NCBI GenBank assembly: GCA_016218725.1
Contig: JACRDB010000066.1
Span: forward strand, 276,691-340,690
Source of the DNA: Deltaproteobacteria bacterium
GTDB taxonomy: Bacteria > Myxococcota_A > Polyangia > Polyangiales > Ga0077539
Direction: 5' to 3'
DNA length: 64,000 nt
In this document: positions 1-8,765 of the stretch, piece after piece
How positions within the stretch are numbered: position 1 is the first letter of the stretch
How the letters are laid out: every line of letters starts with the position of its first letter
Position numbers and translations under genes: made by a program
The notes under the pieces: model-generated
Seen by the model: only the letters and a program-made list of their open reading frames with translations
Database searches by the model: none
Told to the model about the DNA's origin: nothing

Positions 1-765
1 CTCGGGAACTTCGCCGAGGCGTACACGGAGCTCCAGCGCACGGCCAACGAGGCCGCGGACCTGGCGCCCCAGGACCGGCGCTACGGCCCCACGAGGGAGC
101 TCGCCCAGCAGGAGCTCCAGACCCTGGAGCCCCGCATCGGGAGGCTCACGGTGAGGGCTCCCGTCGCGCCCGACGCGATGGTCGTGAGGGTGCAGGGCGT
201 GGAGCTCGCGAGGCCCGCGTGGGGCGTGCCGGTGCCGTATGACCCGGGAAACCTCACCGTGGAGGCCGACGCCCCGGGGTACCAGCCCTTCACGCAATTG
301 GTACGCATCGAGGCCGGGGGCCAGCACGAGGTGACCGTGAGCCTGGTCGCCGGGCGAGCGCCCGCCACGGACCCGGAGCGCATCGTAGGGCGCCAGGCTC
401 CTCCGACGGCGCCGGTCTCCCGCGGGGGCGGGGTGCGCACGGCGGGCTTCGTGGTGGGGGCCCTGGGCGTGGCCGGGGCGGGGGCCTTCGTGGCCTTCGG
501 GCTCCTGGCGAGGCAGCGCTACGACGACCTCCTGGTGGTGTGCCGAAACCAGCCGTGCCCGTACTGGCGTGAGTCCGACATCCAGACCGGCGAGCAGTAC
601 CAGCTCTTCGCCAACATCTCCCTCGGGGTTGGGGCCGCGGGGCTCCTGGCCGGGATCATCATGATCGCCGCGGGGGGGCCCACCACGGAGAGCGCCCCCA
701 CCGCGCCGGTGACGGCCTGGGCGGACCCGTCGAGGGGGCTCGTCGGGGTGCGTGGTGCGTTCTAG
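1..765 (+). CDS. PEGA-like / TPR-type two-pass membrane protein, 5'-truncated by window edge
   Basis: The frame is open from base 1, so the start lies outside the window; 254 codons are visible. The first ~40 codons are helical and TPR-like (AYTELQRTANEAA). A beta-rich PEGA-like segment follows at about codons 47-120, with the phrase VEADAPGYQPF typical of PEGA repeats. After a Pro-rich linker come two hydrophobic helices at about codons 147-168 and 208-226, bracketing a short loop with two Cys (CRNQPC). The same architecture (TPR, PEGA-like, two C-terminal helices with a Cys-containing loop) occurs in the protein at 53267-54364, beside a Ser/Thr kinase. The last 14 bases overlap the next gene, so the two are probably co-translated. 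The substrate or partner is unknown; a role as an envelope adaptor is inference. A broken second copy lies at 2696-2956. Confidence 0.75.
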   Translation, partial: LGNFAEAYTELQRTANEAADLAPQDRRYGPTRELAQQELQTLEPRIGRLTVRAPVAPDAMVVRVQGVELARPAWGVPVPYDPGNLTVEADAPGYQPFTQLVRIEAGGQHEVTVSLVAGRAPATDPERIVGRQAPPTAPVSRGGGVRTAGFVVGALGVAGAGAFVAFGLLARQRYDDLLVVCRNQPCPYWRESDIQTGEQYQLFANISLGVGAAGLLAGIIMIAAGGPTTESAPTAPVTAWADPSRGLVGVRGAF

Positions 766-1804
766 CCTCGCGCTCGTGGTGGGGTGCGCCCTGGCCTCCG
801 GGTGCCTCCTGGAGTGGGACCGGCTGCGCGCCACCGACGGGGGCCGCCCGATGCCCGACACGGCGGTGGAAGACACCGGGGTCCCGGAGGACACGGAGCC
901 CCCGCCGGACACCAGGGTCCCCCCCGAGGACACCGCCGTGGTGGACTCTGGTGTGGACAGCCGAGTTGACATGGGCCCTGAGCTTGCGCCCCCGGACACC
1001 ACGGTTCCGGACACCATGGTGCCCGTGGATACAATGATCCCGGCGGACACGCGGGTGCCCGACACGGCCATGCCGGACACGGCGATGGACAGTCGAGTTG
1101 ACACATCCGCGCCTGACACGACACCCATGGACACCTTCGTGCCGGTGGACACGGCCCCCGCGGACACCGGTCCGCCGGACGCGGGAGACTGCTTCCGGGG
1201 CCTCTGCCGGTGCTCGGCGATGAACCCGACGGGCTGGTGCATGGTGGGCGAGGGTTGCTCCAGCGGGGCCTGCGTGAGGCTCCCGGGCGGGGTGGTGGGG
1301 GCCCTGGTGGTCACCGAGGTGATGAGCGACCCCAATTATCCAGCGGGGGGAAATGCTAGCGCTCCAGAGTGGTTTGAGGTCTACAATCCGGGGCCAACTC
1401 CCGTCAATCTACAGGGAATGCGCGTCAGTGACAATTCGGGGAGTTACTCGGTTCCTGCTGCGCTGATTCTTCCGGCGAGGGCCTACGCGGTGTTCGCTTA
1501 CACTTTGGATCCGGCGCTCAACACTGGGCTACGGAACATCACCGTGGTGTATGGAAGCGCGATCCTTCTCGCGAATGGAGCAGACAGAGTAGTCCTGGAT
1601 ATGGGCACGCCCACCACGGAGATCGACCGGGTGGAGTACGCCTCCACGGGCTGGCCCAACATGCGAGGGCGCTCCAAGACGCTCAACCCCACGAGCTTGA
1701 ACGCGATGGACAACAACACCGGCTCCAACTGGTGCAACGGCGCCCGGATGTACGGCACGGAGATGAACATGGGCACCCCCGGCGAGGCCAACACCTGCCC
1801 GTAG
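752..1804 (+). CDS. Lamin-tail-domain lipoprotein, copy 1
   Basis: 350 residues. The start is GTG at 752, chosen because it corresponds to the ATG of the paralogue at 2943. A short signal peptide ends in a lipobox (ALASGC), so export and lipidation are expected. Residues ~30-150 are a low-complexity acidic spacer built from repeated VPDT/PxDT units. A small Cys cluster (CFRGLCRCS, then GEGC) follows, and then a lamin tail domain (LTD) at ~185-345 with the EVMSDP and PEWFEVYNP signatures. LTDs are beta-sandwich modules often found on secreted bacterial proteins, including nuclease-associated ones, but no catalytic domain is visible here. Its 5' end overlaps the PEGA-like gene. The LTD core (about 1330-1600) is visibly lower in GC than the rest and diverges from copy 2, whereas the flanks are almost identical. 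Confidence 0.8.
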   Translation: MVRSSLALVVGCALASGCLLEWDRLRATDGGRPMPDTAVEDTGVPEDTEPPPDTRVPPEDTAVVDSGVDSRVDMGPELAPPDTTVPDTMVPVDTMIPADTRVPDTAMPDTAMDSRVDTSAPDTTPMDTFVPVDTAPADTGPPDAGDCFRGLCRCSAMNPTGWCMVGEGCSSGACVRLPGGVVGALVVTEVMSDPNYPAGGNASAPEWFEVYNPGPTPVNLQGMRVSDNSGSYSVPAALILPARAYAVFAYTLDPALNTGLRNITVVYGSAILLANGADRVVLDMGTPTTEIDRVEYASTGWPNMRGRSKTLNPTSLNAMDNNTGSNWCNGARMYGTEMNMGTPGEANTCP

Positions 1805-1821
1805 GGCGCCCCGCGCCGCCA

Positions 1822-2151
1822 GACTTCACCAAACCTTCGACGCACAGTGTCGCCTTGGTGGAGCTTCGGAGCAGGACGTTGCTCCTCCAAGGGCACTGGA
1901 CGTCGGCGGTCGCGTTTGCGACGGTCCGCGGAGGCGATTGCGCAACTCCCTTCTTCGCTACGACACTCCTTCCCGCGGAGCTCTTCGCGGCGCGGTACGT
2001 CTCCGAGACGCGTGTCCGTCGGGTGCCGTGGCAGATCGCTGGAGCGTGGCGCCAAGTGCGCCGCTTGGCCACGCTTCGCGAGGAACGCAAGGCCTTCGCC
2101 GAGGCGCACTCGGAGCTGCGACGGTGCTTCCTCACTGCGAACCCGCCGTAG
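1822..2151 (+). pseudogene. 3' remnant of a PlsC-type acyltransferase gene
   Basis: Starting 18 bases after the copy-1 LTD stop, frame +1 encodes ~109 codons that align end to end with the C-terminus of the intact acyltransferase at 3999-5396. FTKPSTHSVALVEL matches FTRPSTYRVALVKL, and ATLREERKAF matches AALREERKAI. Both end in the identical LTANPP and stop. The N-terminal catalytic domain is missing and no start codon or ribosome binding site fits, so this is a deletion remnant of a duplicated gene. The membrane-helix part is scrambled in composition (charged residues replace hydrophobic ones), consistent with loss of selection. Confidence 0.8.
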
Positions 2152-2695
2152 CATCGAGCGCGATGGCCGGGAGCAGCGCATTGTGCGATATTCGGTACCG
2201 GTGAGACCACTGCTGCACAGCCATCCCGCGACCCTCGCGGACCTCGACGCTCAGCCTCCTGGGATCGTCGGCGACTATACCTCCCCCACCTTTCCCCCTG
2301 TGGCATTGACCCCGGAGATTGAGCCCGAGATGGCAACCTCGCCCGCATCGGACCCAAGGGACCATTCAAGGTCGCTGGTGGGCGCGGAGCCCTCCATGGT
2401 GGCCGCACCACTGCGCGCACCTCCGCCCCTGCTGTCTGCGTGGCAACCGCCGGTCACGGCGCTCGTGGCGAGGTCCTTGGGCCGGGCATGCCATCCATCG
2501 CCCTCGCCGCGGTGGCCTGCAACAGTCCCGACAACAAGCGGGGGCCGCAGCACCCCCCGGCGCTGCCGGTGGCGACCCACGCGCCGACTGGTCCTCAAAC
2601 TCCGTCGTTTGCTCCGACGCGGAGCCCCACCGCGACGAATGACGGCCTCCCGGCGTCCACTTGAGCCTCGCGTCGCTGCCCCATGCAGCGCTTGG
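2152..2695 (+). other. Non-coding decay zone between the duplicated units
   Basis: About 540 bases between the acyltransferase remnant and the PEGA-gene remnant. Several frames stay open because of the base composition, but none shows a domain, signal peptide, ribosome binding site or similarity to the neighbouring genes. It is probably degenerated sequence from the segmental duplication. No RNA gene or convincing promoter was recognised. Confidence 0.5.
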
Positions 2696-2956
2696 GTGGC
2701 GTTCGTCTTTGGGCTCTGCCCAGGTGCTCTCGGCGCCCTTTCCCGGCCCTTTCAGGGAGGCCCCGCGCTGACCCAGACCCGCCTCGAACACAGGCGCGAG
2801 GTCCACCAGCGCAATGACTACTCGGGCGCACTGGTGGAGTTCCGGGCCGCCCGGGAAGCCTTTCTGAGTCTCAACACGGAGAACGCTCCCCTAGCGCCGG
2901 TCGGGGCATGGTCGGACCCGTCGAGGGAGCTTGTCGGGGTGCATGGTGCGTTCTAG
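2696..2956 (+). pseudogene. Internally deleted copy of the PEGA-like gene
   Basis: Frame +2 from GTG 2696 gives a signal-peptide-like stretch (WVAFVFGLCPGALGAL), then a TPR-like piece (YSGALVEFRAAREAFLSLN). It then jumps directly to the final ~23 residues of the gene at 1-765 (WSDPSRELVGVHGAF here, WADPSRGLVGVRGAF there). The PEGA-like domain and both membrane helices are absent. The DNA around the stop and the overlap into the next LTD gene is nearly identical to 705-775, so the fragment is the second copy of the PEGA gene after an internal deletion. A short exported peptide could still be made, but it would lack every recognisable functional part. Confidence 0.7.
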
Positions 2957-3956
2957 CCTCGCGCTCGTCGGGTGTGCCCTCGCCTCCGGGTGCCTCCTGG
3001 AGTGGGATCGACCGCGCTACATCGACAGAGGCCACCCCATGCTGGACTCGTCCCAGGAGGACACCAGCGTCCCGGAGGACACCACGTTCCACTCAGAGGA
3101 CGCCACTGTGGTGGATTATGGTATGGACATCCGAGTTGACACGGGCCCTGAGCTTCTGCCCCCGGACACCACGCTTCCAGACACCATAGTTCCCCCGGAC
3201 ACGCGGGTGCTAGATTCGGCCATGCCTGACACGGCGATGGACAGTCGAGTTGACACATCCGTACCTGACACCACACCCGTGGACACCTTCGTGCCGGTGG
3301 ACACGGCCCCCGCGGACACCGGTCCGCCGGACGCGGGGGACTGCTTCCGGGGCCTCTGCCGGTGCTCGGCGATGAACCCGACGGGCTGGTGCATGGTGGG
3401 CGAGGGCTGCTCCAGCGGGGCCTGCGTGAGGCTCCCGGGCGGGGTGGTGGGGGCCCTGGTGATCACCGAGGTGATGAGCGACCCGACGATCCCGGCGGGG
3501 GCGAGCTCCAGCAGCCCGGAGTGGTTCGAGGTGTTCAACCCTATGACCACGCCGGTGAACGTCCAGGGGCTGAGGGTCAACGACAACGCGGCGAGTTACA
3601 CGGTGCCCTCGGCGCTGATCCTGCCGGCAAGGTCCTACGCGGTGTTCGCCTTCACCATGGACCCGGCGCTCAACGCGGGGCTGCCGAACGTCAACGTGGT
3701 GTACGGGACCGCGATCCAGTTCGCGAACACGGGGGACCGGGTGGTGCTGGACCTGGGCACCTCCATCACGGAAATCGACCGGGTGGAGTACACCTCCACG
3801 GGCTGGCCCAACATGCGGGGCCGCTCCAAGACGCTCAACCCCGCGAGCTTGAACGCGATGGACAACAACACCGGCTCCAACTGGTGCAACGGCGCCCGGA
3901 TGTACGGCACGGAGATGAACATGGGCACCCCCGGCGAGGCCAACACCTGCCCGTAG
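2943..3956 (+). CDS. Lamin-tail-domain lipoprotein, copy 2
   Basis: 337 residues from ATG 2943 (MVRSSLAL), which overlaps the end of the PEGA-gene remnant exactly as copy 1 overlaps the intact PEGA gene. It has the same plan as copy 1: lipobox (ALASGC), VPDT-type acidic spacer, small Cys cluster, LTD with EVMSDP and PEWFEVFNP, and an identical C-terminus ending in GEANTCP. The spacer is shorter and more worn than in copy 1 (odd residues such as HSEDATVVDYG), while the LTD is the high-GC, apparently better-conserved version. The product is predicted to be an outer-membrane or surface lipoprotein; its ligand is unknown. The intact acyltransferase starts 42 bases downstream. Confidence 0.8.
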   Translation: MVRSSLALVGCALASGCLLEWDRPRYIDRGHPMLDSSQEDTSVPEDTTFHSEDATVVDYGMDIRVDTGPELLPPDTTLPDTIVPPDTRVLDSAMPDTAMDSRVDTSVPDTTPVDTFVPVDTAPADTGPPDAGDCFRGLCRCSAMNPTGWCMVGEGCSSGACVRLPGGVVGALVITEVMSDPTIPAGASSSSPEWFEVFNPMTTPVNVQGLRVNDNAASYTVPSALILPARSYAVFAFTMDPALNAGLPNVNVVYGTAIQFANTGDRVVLDLGTSITEIDRVEYTSTGWPNMRGRSKTLNPASLNAMDNNTGSNWCNGARMYGTEMNMGTPGEANTCP

Positions 3957-3998
3957 GCGACCTCCCCTTGCCGCGGGACCCCGGACCCTGCGACCATC

Positions 3999-5396
3999 GT
4001 GCGTGGTGTGGTCTTGAGCGCGATTCCTCCGGCGACGGTGAGGGTGAGCCTCTTCTACCGCGCGGCCCGGGGCGTCGTGCGCGCGGCGCTCGGGACCTTC
4101 TACCGCACCATCGAGGTCTCCGGCCTGGAGCGTATTGACCCGTCCCGGCCGACGATCCTGGCGTGCAACCACCCGAACTCCATCATCGACCCGCTGCTCC
4201 TCGGGCTCTGCGAGGAGCGCCAGGTGTGCTTCTGCGCGCGGGATGGGCTCTTCCGCATCCCTGGCTTCGGGGCCCTGCTGCGCGCGGCGGGGGCGGTGCC
4301 CCTGCGGCGCCGGAGCGACCACGCGGGCGCCGTGGACAACGAGGGGGCCTTCGCCGCGTGCCGCGCGGTGCTGCTCTCCGGCGGCGTGATCGCGATCTTC
4401 CCGGAGGGCAAGACGCACTCGCGCCTCCGGGTGGAGCCGCTCAAGACGGGCACCGTGCGCATTGCCCTGGACGCCGTGGCCGCGCGCCCGGACCTGGGCT
4501 TGCGGATCGTGCCCGTGGGCATCACCTACCTGGTGCGCCACGCCTTCCTGAGCGACGTAAACGTCGCCGTGGGCGAGCCCATTGACGTCGCAGCCTACAC
4601 CTCCGAGCGCGGGGCGACCTCGCCGGAGACCGTACGGGACCTGACGAGCCACCTGGAGCGGGCGCTCAAATCCCTGGCGGTGCACGTCGAGGCCACCGAG
4701 GACGAGCGGCTGATCGCGCAGGTGACCACCATCGTGGCGGGCATCCGCGCGGAGGAGGGCCTGGACGAGGGAGGCCAGTCCCCCTCGGAGCGCACGGCCC
4801 TGGTCCAGCGCGTGGTGGACGCCTACCGCTGGGCGCGGGAGACGGACCCGACGGCCACCGAGGCCCTGCGCCAGCGCCTGGAGACCTACATCGACGAGCG
4901 CGCGCGGCTGGGCTTCGGCGGCGAGAGGGCCGTGCTCCAGCACCGGGGCGAGCGCCGGGGCTTCACGGGCGTCGCGTGGTGGGCCTTCCTGGTGCTGGGA
5001 GCGCCCGTGGCGGGCTACGGCCTGGCGGTGAGCCTGGTGCCCTACGCGATCCTCCGGGTGTCCCTGGCCTTCACCCGGCCTTCCACGTACCGCGTCGCGC
5101 TGGTGAAGCTCCTGGGCGGAGCGTCGCTGTTCCTGGCCTTCTGGACCGTGGCGACGGCGCTGGTGGCGTGGCGCGCGGGCGTGTGGGCGGCGCTGGTGTT
5201 CGCGCTGACCCTCCTGCCCTCGGCGCTCTTCGCGCTGCGGTACGTCACCGAAAATCGGCTCCACAGGGTCCAGTGGAGGAGCGCGGGCGCGTGGCTCCAA
5301 GGGCATCGCATGGCCGCGCTCCGTGAGGAACGCAAGGCCATCTCCGAGGCGCTGGCGGCGCTGCGGCAGCGCTACCTCACCGCGAACCCGCCGTAG
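3999..5396 (+). CDS. PlsC-like lysophospholipid/glycerolipid acyltransferase with C-terminal membrane helices
   Basis: 465 residues. The N-terminal LPLAT/PlsC domain (~30-230) carries the catalytic block NHPNSIIDP (His and Asp, here H-x5-D spacing) and the glycerol-phosphate-binding FPEGKTHS. PLRRRSDH lies between them. Such enzymes move an acyl chain from acyl-ACP or acyl-CoA to a lysophospholipid or glycerol-phosphate at the inner membrane. Residues ~330-425 hold about three hydrophobic helices, not part of a minimal PlsC; long LPLAT proteins of this kind also occur as GPAT/DHAPAT-like enzymes. The start is GTG or a nearby alternative and is not certain by a few codons. The gene follows LTD copy 2 closely, and its C-terminal third is duplicated as the remnant at 1822-2151. 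Confidence 0.82.
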   Translation: MRGVVLSAIPPATVRVSLFYRAARGVVRAALGTFYRTIEVSGLERIDPSRPTILACNHPNSIIDPLLLGLCEERQVCFCARDGLFRIPGFGALLRAAGAVPLRRRSDHAGAVDNEGAFAACRAVLLSGGVIAIFPEGKTHSRLRVEPLKTGTVRIALDAVAARPDLGLRIVPVGITYLVRHAFLSDVNVAVGEPIDVAAYTSERGATSPETVRDLTSHLERALKSLAVHVEATEDERLIAQVTTIVAGIRAEEGLDEGGQSPSERTALVQRVVDAYRWARETDPTATEALRQRLETYIDERARLGFGGERAVLQHRGERRGFTGVAWWAFLVLGAPVAGYGLAVSLVPYAILRVSLAFTRPSTYRVALVKLLGGASLFLAFWTVATALVAWRAGVWAALVFALTLLPSALFALRYVTENRLHRVQWRSAGAWLQGHRMAALREERKAISEALAALRQRYLTANPP

Positions 5397-5456
5397 GCTC
5401 AAGGCCCCAGGCGCGACCTCTTCGTCGGCCATGGCCGTCGGTGCTACGCTACAGCC

Positions 5457-5645
5457 ATGGCCTCCCCCTGCCCCATCTGCCGAAGGCCCGTCGCGCTCGG
5501 GCGACCCCAGAACCCCGACGCGCCCTTCTGCTCGCCCCGCTGCCGCACCGTGGACCTCGGCCGCTGGCTCGACGGGGCCTACGCCATCGCCGTCGAAGAG
5601 GAAGCCCCGACGATCCCCGAAGCACCCCGGAGGAGCGATGCCTGA
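5457..5645 (+). CDS. yacG: YacG-family zinc-binding protein
   Basis: 62 residues with the four-Cys zinc site of the YacG family: CPIC near residue 5 and CSPRC at ~25-29, followed by the family signature TVDLGRWLDGAYAI. In E. coli YacG binds GyrB and inhibits DNA gyrase, and a small zinc knuckle of this size is typical. The stop codon overlaps the start of the following outer-membrane-type gene by 8 bases, so translational coupling is likely although the functions seem unrelated. Confidence 0.88.
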   Translation: MASPCPICRRPVALGRPQNPDAPFCSPRCRTVDLGRWLDGAYAIAVEEEAPTIPEAPRRSDA

Positions 5646-6279
5646 CCTCACAAAATCCCTTGCCGCTGCGTGCGTTCTGGCCCTCCAGCTCGCGCCCCGG
5701 GAGGCCGTCGCCGGGCCCCTCTCGCTCTTCCTCGAGGGCGAGCTCGGCGGCTCCTACTCCAACGTCATCGCCTTCACCAACACCATGCTCCTGCCCGGGG
5801 TGAGCGTCCCGGGCGCCACGGAGACGAAGCTCGTCGGCAGCCGCTTCGGGGCCTTCGCGGGGGTCTTCGTGGGGCCCGTGGGCTTCGGCCTCCATGGCGC
5901 CCTCTCGCGCTTCTCGCCGTATGACATCGGCACCCTCGGGCCGGAGCTCCGGGTGCGGCTCCCCACGCCCCTGGTGCAGCCCTACGCGCGCCTCCAGGGG
6001 GGCTACGCCTGGCTCGGCGCCGTCAACGCCCAGCAGGTGTGGCGCTGCATGCCCACCAGCACCTCCACGCAGTGCCCCAGCGTCGCTGGGTGGTACCTGG
6101 GCGCGGGCCTCGGGATCGACTTCCTCCTCGGGCGCTACATCTCCGTCGGAGGCGACCTCGGGCTGGACATCCTGAACTTCTCGCGCTCGGCCTCGCCCAC
6201 CACCGTGGACTACACCATGGAGGGCTCCTCCGTGGGCCTCCAGGCCACGCTCGCCGCGCACGCCACGCTGCGGTTGTAG
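5638..6279 (+). CDS. Outer-membrane beta-barrel-like protein
   Basis: 213 residues from ATG 5638, preceded by GGAGGAGCG, which decides this start over the longer open frame. A signal peptide (~1-25, ending near REAVAG) leads into alternating hydrophobic/polar strands rich in Gly and aromatics (FLEGELGGSYSN, GAFAGVFVGPVGFGLHG, YLGAGLGIDFLLGRYISVGGDLGL). This is the pattern of small eight-stranded outer-membrane barrels. The C-terminal residues (HATLRL) resemble a barrel end. It has two central Cys (CMPTST...CPS). No specific transport function can be assigned. Confidence 0.7.
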   Translation: MPDLTKSLAAACVLALQLAPREAVAGPLSLFLEGELGGSYSNVIAFTNTMLLPGVSVPGATETKLVGSRFGAFAGVFVGPVGFGLHGALSRFSPYDIGTLGPELRVRLPTPLVQPYARLQGGYAWLGAVNAQQVWRCMPTSTSTQCPSVAGWYLGAGLGIDFLLGRYISVGGDLGLDILNFSRSASPTTVDYTMEGSSVGLQATLAAHATLRL

Positions 6280-6335
6280 TCAGCGCGGCGCCCGCCGGGA
6301 GCTCCTGGGAAACCCCCGGAGAGCGCCGCAGGCGG

Positions 6336-8243
<1,908 letters not shown>

Positions 8244-8312
8244 GACACACTCCTCCTGTGGGGTCCCTAGAGCCGCCCGGCGCCTCTCGCGCTCCGCTCT
8301 GAACGCTGCGGC

Positions 8313-8340
8313 AACCTAGCCATCCGGCACCCTCAGTCAA
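8313..8340 (-). promoter_or_regulatory. Predicted sigma70-type promoter of dnaK
   Basis: On the minus strand TTGACT (8340-8335) is followed after 16 bases by TAGGTT (8318-8313), a fair match to vegetative -35/-10 boxes, ~70 bases upstream of the dnaK start. No heat-shock operator (CIRCE) overlaps it. Based on consensus matching only. Confidence 0.4.
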
Positions 8341-8388
8341 GACCCGTGCCAAGGTCCCGGTGCGTTCTTGACCCCCGCGCTGGCGTGG

Positions 8389-8706
8389 TTATGGTGTGGG
8401 GTGGTGGCCTGCACCACCCTCCGCGGGGGCGCCGGGCCATACCCGGCAGGTCCCGGGGTCCACCAAAGCCGTGAAATCCCGGTCGCCCACGCGAAGCCAG
8501 GACCCCTCCAGGCGGGCCTCGGGGGCGCCGGAGCCGAGCCTGGAGACGACCTCCCTGCCGCCACAATTCACGGCCCAGCCGAGCGTCTTCTCGCCGACCC
8601 GCACCACGCCGACGGTCAGGGCCCCCGCCGCGAAGGTCGCCGTGGGCTCGAAGCGCGGGCGGCGGAGCCTCGCGAAGCGCGCCAGGAGTAGCCCGACCAC
8701 CAGCAC
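8389..8706 (-). CDS. Small hypothetical membrane-anchored protein
   Basis: About 105 residues from GTG 8706, ending at 8389. It starts just after the stop of the TPR gene (8766). A hydrophobic segment (VLVVGLLLARFA) is followed by Arg-rich sequence (RLRRPRF) and a beta-rich domain with KTLGWAVNCGG and GDRDFTALVDPGTCRVW. The reading frame stays open into the TPR gene and no ATG occurs near the junction, so the true start may lie further upstream, with overlap. No family was recognised. Its position, same-strand and immediately downstream of the TPR protein, suggests a small membrane partner, which is inference. Confidence 0.45.
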   Translation of the reverse strand: MLVVGLLLARFARLRRPRFEPTATFAAGALTVGVVRVGEKTLGWAVNCGGREVVSRLGSGAPEARLEGSWLRVGDRDFTALVDPGTCRVWPGAPAEGGAGHHPTP

Positions 8707-8765
8707 CGAGGCCAGCGCCCGGAGCGCCAGCGAGCGCGCCAGGGAGCCCGTGGTGATGGCGGCGC

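Noticed and set aside
3210..5651. 813-codon open frame antisense to the LTD copy 2 and acyltransferase genes
   Set aside because: Arg/His/Gly-rich translation typical of the reverse strand of GC-rich coding DNA; the plus-strand proteins have clear domains.
6280..6335. Bidirectional terminator between the barrel gene and dnaK
   Set aside because: GC-rich partial inverted repeats exist, but with mismatches and no T-tract on either strand; not convincing.
8244..8340. CIRCE or other heat-shock operator upstream of dnaK
   Set aside because: No TTAGCACTC-N9-GAGTGCTAA or close variant was found.
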